Shown here in pieces: positions 34,488-42,602 of a stretch of 44,230 nucleotides of DNA. Under the pieces are notes generated by a model. It saw only the letters and a program-made list of their open reading frames with translations, had not been told where the DNA came from and did no database searches. Source of the stretch: Thermoplasmata archaeon. Lineage in GTDB: Archaea > Thermoplasmatota > Thermoplasmata > Thermoplasmatales > Thermoplasmataceae. Numbering within the stretch: position 1 is the first letter of the stretch; every line of letters begins with the position of its first letter. A program made the translations under genes and the position numbers. Location: NCBI GenBank assembly GCA_021820525.1, contig JAKADM010000009.1:1-44230 (forward strand), given 5' to 3'.

Positions 34488-35351
34488 CTGGATACCACGA
34501 TTTTTAATGGCAAAGAGTTCTCCAGGGAGATAGACAGGGAAACAAAGAAACTCTCAGAAAGATTCAGAAGCATAAGGGGAAAAAAGCCAAAATTTGCCAT
34601 AATAGATGCGACGGGAACGGAGGAGGCAGGTGTCTATGGAAGAAGCAAGATAAGAAAGGCCCTGGACCTTGACATAGATGCGATTTCCATAAATGTTCCC
34701 CAACCTGAGGCTAATTTTAATCCTGTGGAATACCTTGAAAATGTCATAAAAGAAACTGAACCTGACGGCATAATAATGGAAAGGCCCCTGCCTCCATGGC
34801 TTCCACTTTCCGAAATTGAAAATATTGTTCCAGATTACCTGGATGTGGAGGGGGCAAACGTGAGGACAATGGGAAGGAACCTCATGGGTGAAAGGGTACT
34901 CTTGCCTGCAACAGCGGAGGCAACACTTAGAATTATAGAAAGCCTCGATGGAAAGTACGGAAAACATGTATGCATAATCAATAGAAGCCAGATAATAGGC
35001 AGGCCGCTTGCAGCTGCTCTTATAAACAGAGATTATACGGTTACCATATGTCACAGCAAAACACAAAATCTTCCAGCCATAGCATCTTCATGTGATATAG
35101 TTGTTACGGCCACTGGAAAGGCGCACTTCCTTGATCAGAAATATGTGAAGAGTGGAGGGGCAGTGATTGATGTGGGCATAATCAGCACACCTCAAGGAAT
35201 TACTGGAGATTGCGACAGGAAAAATCTTGACGGGTACGTTTCATTCTTAACGCCCGTTCCGGGTGGTGTTGGCCCGGTTACAACAAGTGTCATAATGAAC
35301 AACTTTGTCCGGATGGCAATGGACAGGATAGAGGACAGATTGAAATATTGA
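34488..35351 (+). CDS. folD: Methylenetetrahydrofolate dehydrogenase/cyclohydrolase FolD
   Basis: Interconverts methylene-, methenyl- and formyl-tetrahydrofolate. Family blocks are present: FNGKEFSREI at the N-terminus, VYGRSKIRKA with the Tyr-x3-Lys catalytic pair, ERPLPPWLP, GRPLAAALI (cofactor site) and TPVPGGVGPVTTSVIM. The frame is open from just after an in-frame TAA (34476-34478) but has no ATG, GTG or TTG before codon 34725, which would remove the catalytic Tyr and Lys. The most plausible start is CTG 34488, three bases after GGTGGT; ATT 34500 is the alternative. That gives about 287 residues, normal for FolD. The gdh stop lies just before it, so the two are coupled. Confidence 0.9.
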   Translation: MDTTIFNGKEFSREIDRETKKLSERFRSIRGKKPKFAIIDATGTEEAGVYGRSKIRKALDLDIDAISINVPQPEANFNPVEYLENVIKETEPDGIIMERPLPPWLPLSEIENIVPDYLDVEGANVRTMGRNLMGERVLLPATAEATLRIIESLDGKYGKHVCIINRSQIIGRPLAAALINRDYTVTICHSKTQNLPAIASSCDIVVTATGKAHFLDQKYVKSGGAVIDVGIISTPQGITGDCDRKNLDGYVSFLTPVPGGVGPVTTSVIMNNFVRMAMDRIEDRLKY

Positions 35352-35416
35352 AAAATGTTTTGATACAAATCCAATAAATAATTATTGTGAAATGTCATAC
35401 CAATACCTGATCTGAA

Positions 35417-36139
35417 TTGACTTATGATTATATTTTTGAATTCCTGCGGAAAAACCTTGCTGGCAAAAAGGCAGTTATTGGACTGAGTGGAGGGATAGAC
35501 AGCTCACTTGTTTCTGCATTCCTTGCAAAATCCATCCCTGTGGATGACATAATTCCTGTTTTCATGCCTGAAAGGGGAACGCCAGAAAGAGATTATAATG
35601 ACGTCAGGAAACTGTGCGAAAAGTTCAAATTGAATCTGATTCAGGTAAACATTGAACCTGTGATCGAAAACTACATGAAGATACTTCCGGACGCTCCAGC
35701 AGGCGTAAGAGGAAATCTGAAATCCAGGACAAGAATGACGATTCTCTATTATTATGCAAACTTGCACGGAGGCCTGGTTGTTGGCACAACCAATCTCACA
35801 GAATATATCACAGGTTATTATACTAAATTTGGAGACGGTGGATGTGATCTGGAACCCATAATAAATCTTACAAAGACAGAGGTGAGAACTGCAGCGAAGG
35901 CAATGGGCATTCCTGAGAGCATCATTACCAAACCGCCCACTGCAGGCCTTTGGGAAGGCCAGACCGACGAGGCAGAAATGGGCCTGACCTATGATGATAT
36001 AGATAAATCCATAGATTATTTTAGGAGCAATGGAAAATTCGGCAATGATGATGTTTCACTGAAAGTAAGGTCTATGTACGAAAGGAATGCCCATAAGAGG
36101 GAGATGCCACTTTCACCCGGAGAAGAAAAGGTCAGATGA
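35417..36139 (+). CDS. nadE: NH3-dependent NAD+ synthetase
   Basis: Amidates nicotinic acid adenine dinucleotide to NAD+. The 240 residues have the PP-loop SGGIDSS at 24-30, the KSRTRMTILYYYAN helix, VVGTTNLTEYITGYYTKFGDGGCDL, and the C-terminal PPTAGLWEGQTDE. No glutaminase domain, so it uses ammonia. The start is TTG: a TGA lies nine bases upstream in frame and no ATG fits. It overlaps the antiporter gene by ATGA. Confidence 0.95.
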   Translation: MTYDYIFEFLRKNLAGKKAVIGLSGGIDSSLVSAFLAKSIPVDDIIPVFMPERGTPERDYNDVRKLCEKFKLNLIQVNIEPVIENYMKILPDAPAGVRGNLKSRTRMTILYYYANLHGGLVVGTTNLTEYITGYYTKFGDGGCDLEPIINLTKTEVRTAAKAMGIPESIITKPPTAGLWEGQTDEAEMGLTYDDIDKSIDYFRSNGKFGNDDVSLKVRSMYERNAHKREMPLSPGEEKVR

Positions 36140-37425
36140 GCCTATTTCAAAATCTTGACTTTGTTCAGCTCAGCCTTCTCCTGATAATCGCATCGTTCTC
36201 CATACCGATCGCAAGAAAAGCCTCACTGGTGGAAATACCCATACTCATAGGTTTGGGATTGCTATTTGGACCGGTTCTTGGGGTAATAAAGCATTCCTAT
36301 GCAACATATCTCGTAAATGATTTTGCGGGTTTTGGCGTGGGAATACTTGGCCTGGTAATCATACTTTACTATGAATCCCACAACATAAACTTCAGAGTTC
36401 TCAGAAAATTCATAAAGGGAATCATTTCCTTAAACACTGTGGGAATGCTTGTGACCGCTGTGGTTGCCGGCGTTATTTTCTCACTGTTTACAGGTGCACC
36501 TTTTATTGTGGGTTTTCTGTTCGGTTCCATAATTTCCCCAACCGATCCTTCAACATTGATTCCCCTGTTTAAAAAGATAAAGATAAATGACAACTATTCA
36601 GGCACCCTTGTTGGAGAAAGCCTGTTCAATGATCCTCTTGCAATTATTATGGTAACTCTGGCAATTTCGCTCATATATTCAGGGTCATCCTATTCAGCTC
36701 TTTTCAATTCTGTAACCGCCTTCGTTGGGTTTTATCCTGCCATACCATCATTCCTTATCATTCAGATAATTGTTCCGTCGAGCTTTGGCATTGTGATTGG
36801 ATTCGGCATAATTTACCTTAACAAGCTACTGAATTTCGAAAACCTTATTGTGGGGCTTCTTCTTGGTGTTATCCTCTTTGAACTCACAATACTTGAAGGT
36901 TTTGGAGTCACACCCTTTCCTGCAATCATAGCCACCGGAGCCATTGTGGGCAATTTCTCAGATAGAAGCATATTCTGGTCAAGAGAAGCAAACTTCCAGG
37001 AAAATCTTTCCTTTCTGGCCCAGGGTCTAATATTCATCCTTGTGGGGAGCATTATGACAATCAAAGATTTTGAAAACTATTTCTTCCAGGGATTGCTGCT
37101 CACGGTGCTTGTTATGTTCGTTGTCAGACCTGCGGCAGTTTTCACATCCCTTCCTCCCGCCAGAAAAAAGAACAGAAATGCTCTTAACGGCTGGAGGACA
37201 AAACTATTTATAGCGCTTTCCGGGCCAAGAGGAGTTGTTTCTGTTGTAGAATCTTCAGTTCCCTATGCCATCGGCCTTGCTTCAGGAAATACCCTTCTTC
37301 TCACATGGGGACCCATAATTGAAATAAATGTCACATTCATAGTTCTGCTTTCCATACTGTTCCAGACGGTGTACATACCAACGGTTGCAGGGAAATTGCT
37401 GCCTGAAATACCGGATCAGGCTTGA
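36136..37425 (+). CDS. CPA1-family Na+/H+ antiporter
   Basis: A 429-residue protein with about 12-13 membrane helices. The CPA1 marks are SPTDPSTLIP (Asp137) and ESLFNDPLAII with Asn165-Asp166, the ion-binding pair. A late GPRGVVSVVESSVP helix is also typical. There is no C-terminal regulatory TrkA domain. Useful for pH or sodium homeostasis in an acidophile. It is coupled to nadE by ATGA, and its 3' end overlaps the convergent pilus-type ATPase gene by 10 bp. Confidence 0.92.
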   Translation: MSLFQNLDFVQLSLLLIIASFSIPIARKASLVEIPILIGLGLLFGPVLGVIKHSYATYLVNDFAGFGVGILGLVIILYYESHNINFRVLRKFIKGIISLNTVGMLVTAVVAGVIFSLFTGAPFIVGFLFGSIISPTDPSTLIPLFKKIKINDNYSGTLVGESLFNDPLAIIMVTLAISLIYSGSSYSALFNSVTAFVGFYPAIPSFLIIQIIVPSSFGIVIGFGIIYLNKLLNFENLIVGLLLGVILFELTILEGFGVTPFPAIIATGAIVGNFSDRSIFWSREANFQENLSFLAQGLIFILVGSIMTIKDFENYFFQGLLLTVLVMFVVRPAAVFTSLPPARKKNRNALNGWRTKLFIALSGPRGVVSVVESSVPYAIGLASGNTLLLTWGPIIEINVTFIVLLSILFQTVYIPTVAGKLLPEIPDQA

Positions 37426-39017
37426 ATTTCTTCTTCAATCTCAAGCGCAGCAAATACCCTTCTTCTGTCCTTGTAGAAAAGGTTCACTACATTATAGAAA
37501 TCCTTGTAGTTGTTCACTCCCTTTTCAATCATTTTTTCAAGGACCATGGTTCTTATTTCAACCTCTTTCTCAAGCTCTGCCTCGTATTTTCCCTCCTTTT
37601 CGGCTATTCTCTTTAAGGTATAGCTGAAACCAGAGTAAACCTGGGTATCAGAAACCTCATTCAGGGTAAACACATTATTTACAACAATATCCTTTGTTGA
37701 TTCATCCTGTCCTGCAATCTCAGATACGGTCTTGATTCTCCTTCTTGAACCCTTTTCGTCAATGACATTTTGAAGTATGACTGCCACGTCCAATGTGAGA
37801 AGAAGATTTCTCGGTACATTGATTGGTTTTGATTCCATCCTGTGTATAAATGTGCTTATGTCATCCGCATGAAATGTTCCATAAACATATCTTCCTATGG
37901 ACATTGCCTGGAACAATGTAAATGCCTCTGCACCCCTTACCTCTCCCACAATGACATAACTGGGCCTCTGCCTCATGGTTATGGTCAGGAGATCGAACAT
38001 GTCAATTTCACCGCTTCTCTTTCCGGTGTCAGGGTTTAACTTCCCGTATCCTGTCCTTGTAACCATTGGAACCCAGTTTTCATGTATGAGGTTTATTTCC
38101 CTTGTATCCTCTATGGACACAATCTTTTTTTGAGAAGGTATGAAAAGAAGTATGGCATTCATCAATGTTGTTTTGCCTGTGGCAGTTCCACCCACAACCA
38201 TGACATTTCCACCATATTCTGTTAGAACCCAGAAATAGGCAAAGGTTCTTGCGTTTGCCAGATTTCTCTGTATCAGGTCAATGGGAGTCAGTGGTTCCTC
38301 CTTGAACTTTCTTATGGTAAAGGATGAACCCTTATTAGTTACATATTTGCCAATGGAGCATGATATTCTTGACCCATCCAGAAGGGTTGCGTCCACGATA
38401 GGATTGGCTATGGATATGTGCCTCCCAACATCCTGAAGAATTTTCTTTACAAAAGTTTCGAGTTCGCTTTCATCCTCATATATTATATTCGTTGGTATGT
38501 ACCCGAAGGATTTGTGAAAAACAAACACTGGAATTCCTGGCATGTCGCACGAGATATCCTCTATGTTTGGATCTTTCATAAGTGGATCTATTTTTCCAAA
38601 TCCCACAATATCCCTTTCCACATAGTATGAAATGGAATCCATCTCCTCCATTGTGAAGGAACCCGTGTCCCTAAGTGCAGATATGAACCTTTCTGCAGCC
38701 CCTTCCTTTGTTACATCCTTCATGTCTTTGTTCTCAGGATCTGTCAGCGTTCTCAGGAATTCCAGAACAAGCTTCTGATAAAGTTTCATGGTTCTTTCCT
38801 TAAGCTCAGGTTCATCGACTTCATACTTGAATATGGTGCTTGCCCTGTCAAAATATACCCTGGCGAACACCTTTCCCGGAACAATTTCTTCAAATAGCTT
38901 ATCTTCGCCCGTCCTCTTTGGATATCTTAACCTTGTTACAACCTGCTTGCTTGCATACTTATTTCTGCTTCGCCTCGCTCTTCCCTTTGCCTTTTTGCTC
39001 TTTGGCAACAATTTCAT
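37416..39017 (-). CDS. Type IV pilus/archaellum-like assembly ATPase (second copy)
   Basis: A 533-residue secretion ATPase of the GspE/TadA/FlaI superfamily. The N-terminal about 250 residues match that family (YVERDIVGFGKIDPLMKDP). Walker A is GGTATGKTT at 276-284, followed by the Asp box IVSIEDTREI, Walker B YVIVGEVRG and His box YGTFHADD. All catalytic elements are intact. It is paralogous to the ATPase at 40831-42444 over its whole length, including the YSGFSYTLKRI C-terminal region. It lies one base after the platform gene and is last in the operon. The very basic N-terminus (KSKKAKGRARRSRNK) may touch membrane or nucleic acid. Confidence 0.9.
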   Translation of the reverse strand: MKLLPKSKKAKGRARRSRNKYASKQVVTRLRYPKRTGEDKLFEEIVPGKVFARVYFDRASTIFKYEVDEPELKERTMKLYQKLVLEFLRTLTDPENKDMKDVTKEGAAERFISALRDTGSFTMEEMDSISYYVERDIVGFGKIDPLMKDPNIEDISCDMPGIPVFVFHKSFGYIPTNIIYEDESELETFVKKILQDVGRHISIANPIVDATLLDGSRISCSIGKYVTNKGSSFTIRKFKEEPLTPIDLIQRNLANARTFAYFWVLTEYGGNVMVVGGTATGKTTLMNAILLFIPSQKKIVSIEDTREINLIHENWVPMVTRTGYGKLNPDTGKRSGEIDMFDLLTITMRQRPSYVIVGEVRGAEAFTLFQAMSIGRYVYGTFHADDISTFIHRMESKPINVPRNLLLTLDVAVILQNVIDEKGSRRRIKTVSEIAGQDESTKDIVVNNVFTLNEVSDTQVYSGFSYTLKRIAEKEGKYEAELEKEVEIRTMVLEKMIEKGVNNYKDFYNVVNLFYKDRRRVFAALEIEEEIQA

Positions 39018-39875
39018 TTACATAACCCCCACAATTAAGAGAACAACCATACTCAGAAACACCAGAATGCCGCTTACAAGAGAACCCGAAACAAGCCTTC
39101 CATCCCTGAAAACACCAGATATCAGACCACTGGCAACACTCTGAATGATTATGCCTGCACTGAAAATCCTTTCAATCAAACCAAAGGAGGTTGCCTTTAT
39201 ATTTAGTGTTGAACCTGATCCTCCAAGACTCTGACCTGCTATCTGAGGGAAAAAGAAGAGATCAAGCATAATGATGACAAAAAGGAACACACCGAAGGAA
39301 ACAGCCATTGTGGTAGAATAACTTCTCATATCTGCGAATCTGCTTTCCCTCATAAGATAGGTCTGGGTTGTAAAACTGGATATGAGAGATATGACATCCG
39401 AAGTGTTGCTTCCGGACTCACTTGCCTTTTTGATGATCTTTCCCACTCTTATTATGGTTTCAGACTTTAACCTCTTACCAAAATCATCCAGGGCAGTTTC
39501 CACAGGGATTCCCAGTCTGATCATTCCTGCTATTTGATTCACCTCTTCTGAAAGAGGCCCATAATTAACCTCAGAACTTCTCAGTATGGCCTCTGACATT
39601 GGTGTTCCAAAGTTTGTATGGCCCGCAAGATCCCTGAGGAAATCAGGCAGTCTCCTTTCTGCCTCCTCTCTCCTCTTAACTTCTGCAAAATCAGCCAGAC
39701 CGAATGGCAGAAATATGATTATCAGGGCGATAGAACTGACCGTTAATGGATGTATAATTGGATCCATGGCATTTACTTTGATGAATATACCCAAGAAAAC
39801 CATAATAAATACTGCAAGAAGGGATGCTGCCAGAACAATATATCTTAACTGAAGACCTGCATATTCATATTTCAT
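39018..39875 (-). CDS. Type II/IV secretion platform protein, C-terminal-half homologue (TadC-like)
   Basis: A 285-residue membrane protein with one T2SSF (GspF) domain. Two N-terminal helices are followed by the cytoplasmic domain (LPDFLRDLAGHTNFGTPMSE to LISSFTTQTYLMRE), then helices, including a glycine-rich loop (AGQSLGGSGST) and a final pair. It corresponds to the second half of archaellum FlaJ-like proteins. It overlaps the preceding platform gene by 4 nt and abuts the second ATPase. Together the two single-domain proteins probably form the inner-membrane platform. Confidence 0.82.
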   Translation of the reverse strand: MKYEYAGLQLRYIVLAASLLAVFIMVFLGIFIKVNAMDPIIHPLTVSSIALIIIFLPFGLADFAEVKRREEAERRLPDFLRDLAGHTNFGTPMSEAILRSSEVNYGPLSEEVNQIAGMIRLGIPVETALDDFGKRLKSETIIRVGKIIKKASESGSNTSDVISLISSFTTQTYLMRESRFADMRSYSTTMAVSFGVFLFVIIMLDLFFFPQIAGQSLGGSGSTLNIKATSFGLIERIFSAGIIIQSVASGLISGVFRDGRLVSGSLVSGILVFLSMVVLLIVGVM

Positions 39876-40831
39876 ACGTCCACCTCTCCTATGGTGCTGC
39901 TCAAAATAAGAGCAAACATTACGGCTATTATGGGAATTATAAGCCCTACAATGAGATAAAGCACAACTATTGTCAAACTTCCCTCTCCAGGTATGACTGA
40001 TGTAACAGTACCTATAATGACCATAAGAATCAGTGGAAACATCACTCCCACAATGATGTAACTTTCCGCAAGAACAGAAAGAGATTCAGTGTTCCTTTTT
40101 ATGAGAGTGCTCAGTTCGGTTTGGTATTGCAGGGCCTTCTGCTTGAAGTATTCCTTTAGATCTCCTCCTGAGGTCATTGTTGTTATGATTCCCTGAAGGA
40201 ACTCAGAGAACCTTGGAGATGGTGTATAGGTAGCACCATCCTTGATTGCACTTATGATGTCCTTTCCAAACAACCTTGTGGATACGGATATTCCCTTAGC
40301 CTCCCTGGCAAGTTCTCCATATTCCTTGCTTTTCGAAAGTTCATATATGATGTTTTCCACTGGCATATCTGCAGAAGCCATTGTTGCAATATATCCCATT
40401 GCCAGCGGCAGGACTGCATCAATTTTCTTCTTTCTCGATGTTGCCACTGAATTGGGGTATTCACCCATAAAGGCAAGATACAGTATTACTGCAAGGAACC
40501 AGAATGCAAAGAACAGATAGGTAAAACCTGCAAATTCCAAAGAGAAGAGGTTGACAATAACGAAGGAGATTATGGAAAAAATTACTGCTCCCATTGTTCC
40601 CCTTGAAAGATATTCCTCCGCAGTCATGGGTATCTTTGCCTTTTGAAGAGTTACATCCATGTTGGATGTATTTACATACTTCTCGAAAAGCCCTCCAAAT
40701 ATGGCCTTTGAAAAGTTGTCGAAGGCATTTGGCTTTGGAATCGCCAGCTTAGATTTTCTGTCCTTTGTTTTCTTAAGAGATTTTTTGGACTGATTGATAG
40801 AAGTTATCTGAATACTATTTTTTTTCGTCAT
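39872..40831 (-). CDS. Type II/IV secretion platform protein, N-terminal-half homologue (TadB-like)
   Basis: A 319-residue membrane protein with one T2SSF domain. A basic cytoplasmic N-terminus of about 75 residues (NQSKKSLKKTKDRKSK) is followed by helices, then the cytoplasmic domain (LPLAMGYIATMASADMPVEN to MTSGGDLKEYFKQKA), and two or three C-terminal helices. It resembles the first half of FlaJ-type platforms. It starts in a TAATG overlap with the first ATPase and overlaps the next platform gene by ATGA. Confidence 0.82.
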   Translation of the reverse strand: MTKKNSIQITSINQSKKSLKKTKDRKSKLAIPKPNAFDNFSKAIFGGLFEKYVNTSNMDVTLQKAKIPMTAEEYLSRGTMGAVIFSIISFVIVNLFSLEFAGFTYLFFAFWFLAVILYLAFMGEYPNSVATSRKKKIDAVLPLAMGYIATMASADMPVENIIYELSKSKEYGELAREAKGISVSTRLFGKDIISAIKDGATYTPSPRFSEFLQGIITTMTSGGDLKEYFKQKALQYQTELSTLIKRNTESLSVLAESYIIVGVMFPLILMVIIGTVTSVIPGEGSLTIVVLYLIVGLIIPIIAVMFALILSSTIGEVDV

Positions 40832-42444
40832 TATGTACCACTCGCAAGCCTTAATGCAGTTTCCGGATCCTTATAGAATATGTTGATAATTTTAGTTATG
40901 TTTGCATAATCCGTAATGTTATTTTTCAACATTCCTTCCAGCAGACGTTGCCTTTTCTCGAATTCTGCCTGCAAATCTTCATCTGTCCACTGTTTTGAGT
41001 CTCTTATTTCATTCAAAATTTTGCTGTAACCAGAGTATACCTGTTTATTCTGATTATAATCGAAAGCATAAACCCTGTTGTAAAGGATTTCACCGGAATC
41101 AGGATCTATTCCAAGTATCTCATCTATTTCAGTTAGCTTTCGCATATTCCTGCTCCCCATTCTGATAAACTTATTGAACATCACAATGTTAAGTGCGCTA
41201 ATAAGAACTCTAGGTATATTCAGTGGATTTGATTCTAATCTGTTTACCAGGGTCTCCATGGAATCGGCGTGAATTGTGGAATATGCAGTGTGACCAGTGG
41301 ATATGGCCTGGAAAAGGGAATAGGATTCCCTTCCCCTGATTTCTCCAAGAACTATGTATGTAGGCCTCTGCCTCATAGCCATTCTCACCAGCTCAAACAT
41401 CCCTATGGGAGGATTTTTCTCGTCTGCATTTCCCGATGAATAAATACTTTCCCTTGTAGATGTTGCTACCCAGTTCTGATGGAGAATGTTTATTTCTCTT
41501 GTTTCCTCTATGCTGAAAACCTTTGTGTTAGGAGGGATAAACATGAGCATTGCATTTATTGTTGAAGTTTTCCCAACTCCCGGAACACCGGCAATAATTG
41601 CAGACTTGAGGTTTTCAACTGCGAACCATAAATATGTGACAACTTCAGGGGTTGCAGCACCATATTTAATTAACTCAATAGGGGTAAATGGAGTTTCCCT
41701 GAATAACCTGAAGGTGAATGCTGAACCCTTCGTAGAAATCTCCTTTCCAAATGTTAGCTGAATCCTGTGTCCCTGAGGAAATGTCCCATCAATTATGGGT
41801 TCGTTCATTGATACCTCCTTGCCGCACATCTGTGCAAGCCTCACAACATATGAATCCAGTTTTTCCTCTGAATCAAAAACAATGTTTGTTCTCAAAGATC
41901 CATGAATTTTATGTTCTATAAATACAGGAATTCCCACGCCATTGCATGAAACATCCTCTACCATTGGATCCTTGATGACTGCGTCCAGAGGTCCAAAGCC
42001 TTCATAATCCCTCTTTATGTAATATTTGAGTTTATCAATAGTCTTCAAAGGATACTTATTCTTTCTGTTTGAAAGATAATTTTCAATAATCTGATCGATT
42101 GTAAGTGATGTTAAATCTTCGGGCAATGTCTTTGAACTCTTAACCACCTGTTCCATATTCTTTTCTATTCTTTCAAGAAGTTCAAGTTCCTCTGCATTCA
42201 TCATGGGTTCGTTGACAACATAAATCGCCTCAAGAATGTCAGGATTCCAGGAAATTTCTACAGATACAACCCTTGGGATGATACTGTATTCGTCCATTAC
42301 TTCATATTTTTTTATTTCAGGCATTTCGTTTTTAACAGCATCTTCCTGGTCTTGATCCCTGTTCTTTTTTATTTTTCTCTTATCTTTGTTTAATTTTGAC
42401 ACTTTCGGCAAATTCATAGGATAAAAAGATAAACAGATCATCAT
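40831..42444 (-). CDS. Type IV pilus/archaellum-like assembly ATPase (first copy)
   Basis: A 537-residue secretion ATPase, head of the four-gene operon. A charged N-terminal tail (NKDKRKIKKNRDQDQED) and N-terminal domain lead to Walker A GVPGVGKTS at 286-294, Asp box VFSIEETREI about 309-318, Walker B YIVLGEIRG about 363-371 and His box AYSTIHAD about 387-394. All appear intact. It would drive assembly or retraction of a pilus-like filament. No pilin or prepilin peptidase is in the window. The TATA box is 24-25 nt before the ATG (a second ATG follows at once), so probably leaderless. Confidence 0.9.
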   Translation of the reverse strand: MMICLSFYPMNLPKVSKLNKDKRKIKKNRDQDQEDAVKNEMPEIKKYEVMDEYSIIPRVVSVEISWNPDILEAIYVVNEPMMNAEELELLERIEKNMEQVVKSSKTLPEDLTSLTIDQIIENYLSNRKNKYPLKTIDKLKYYIKRDYEGFGPLDAVIKDPMVEDVSCNGVGIPVFIEHKIHGSLRTNIVFDSEEKLDSYVVRLAQMCGKEVSMNEPIIDGTFPQGHRIQLTFGKEISTKGSAFTFRLFRETPFTPIELIKYGAATPEVVTYLWFAVENLKSAIIAGVPGVGKTSTINAMLMFIPPNTKVFSIEETREINILHQNWVATSTRESIYSSGNADEKNPPIGMFELVRMAMRQRPTYIVLGEIRGRESYSLFQAISTGHTAYSTIHADSMETLVNRLESNPLNIPRVLISALNIVMFNKFIRMGSRNMRKLTEIDEILGIDPDSGEILYNRVYAFDYNQNKQVYSGYSKILNEIRDSKQWTDEDLQAEFEKRQRLLEGMLKNNITDYANITKIINIFYKDPETALRLASGT

Positions 42445-42464
42445 AATTAAGTTTTAGCATAATT

Positions 42465-42472
42465 GTTAAATA
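42465..42472 (-). promoter_or_regulatory. TATA box of the pilus-like operon
   Basis: Minus strand TATTTAAC, centred 24-25 nt before the first ATPase ATG. This is the only good promoter upstream of the four overlapping or abutting genes. Confidence 0.6.
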
Positions 42473-42530
42473 CAGGAATGGTGAAACATAACGTTAAAAT
42501 CATATAGTAAGGAATAATATTGTGTCTACT

Positions 42531-42602
42531 GGGCTGGTAGATCAGAGGTAGATCGCTTCCTTGGCATGGAAGAGGCCAGGGGTTCAAATCCCCTCCAGTC
42601 CA
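42531..42602 (+). tRNA. tRNA-Ala (GGC)
   Basis: Seventy-two bases: acceptor GGGCTGG with CCAGTCC contains the G3-T70 pair that identifies tRNA-Ala, and A73 follows. Anticodon arm is CTTCC-TTGGCAT-GGAAG, anticodon GGC. T arm is CAGGGG-TTCAAAT-CCCCT. Its last 19 bases are also the 3' end of the integrase gene on the other strand. The tRNA itself is intact after integration. Confidence 0.97.
42584..42602. other. Likely attachment site (attL) in tRNA-Ala 3' end
   Basis: The T-loop and 3' acceptor part of tRNA-Ala coincide with the final codons of the adjacent tyrosine recombinase gene. Archaeal elements of this kind insert into tRNA 3' ends and carry a copy of that end to keep the tRNA whole. 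The exact core and the matching repeat at the far end lie outside the window. Confidence 0.65.

Noticed and set aside
34554-35066. 170-codon minus-strand frame opposite folD
   Set aside because: Shadow of folD; the plus-strand frame carries all family motifs.
37416-42444. Reading the pilus-like operon as the archaellum (fla) locus
   Set aside because: No archaellin, FlaH, FlaG/F or FlaX genes are adjacent, and two ATPases with a split platform do not match fla operons.
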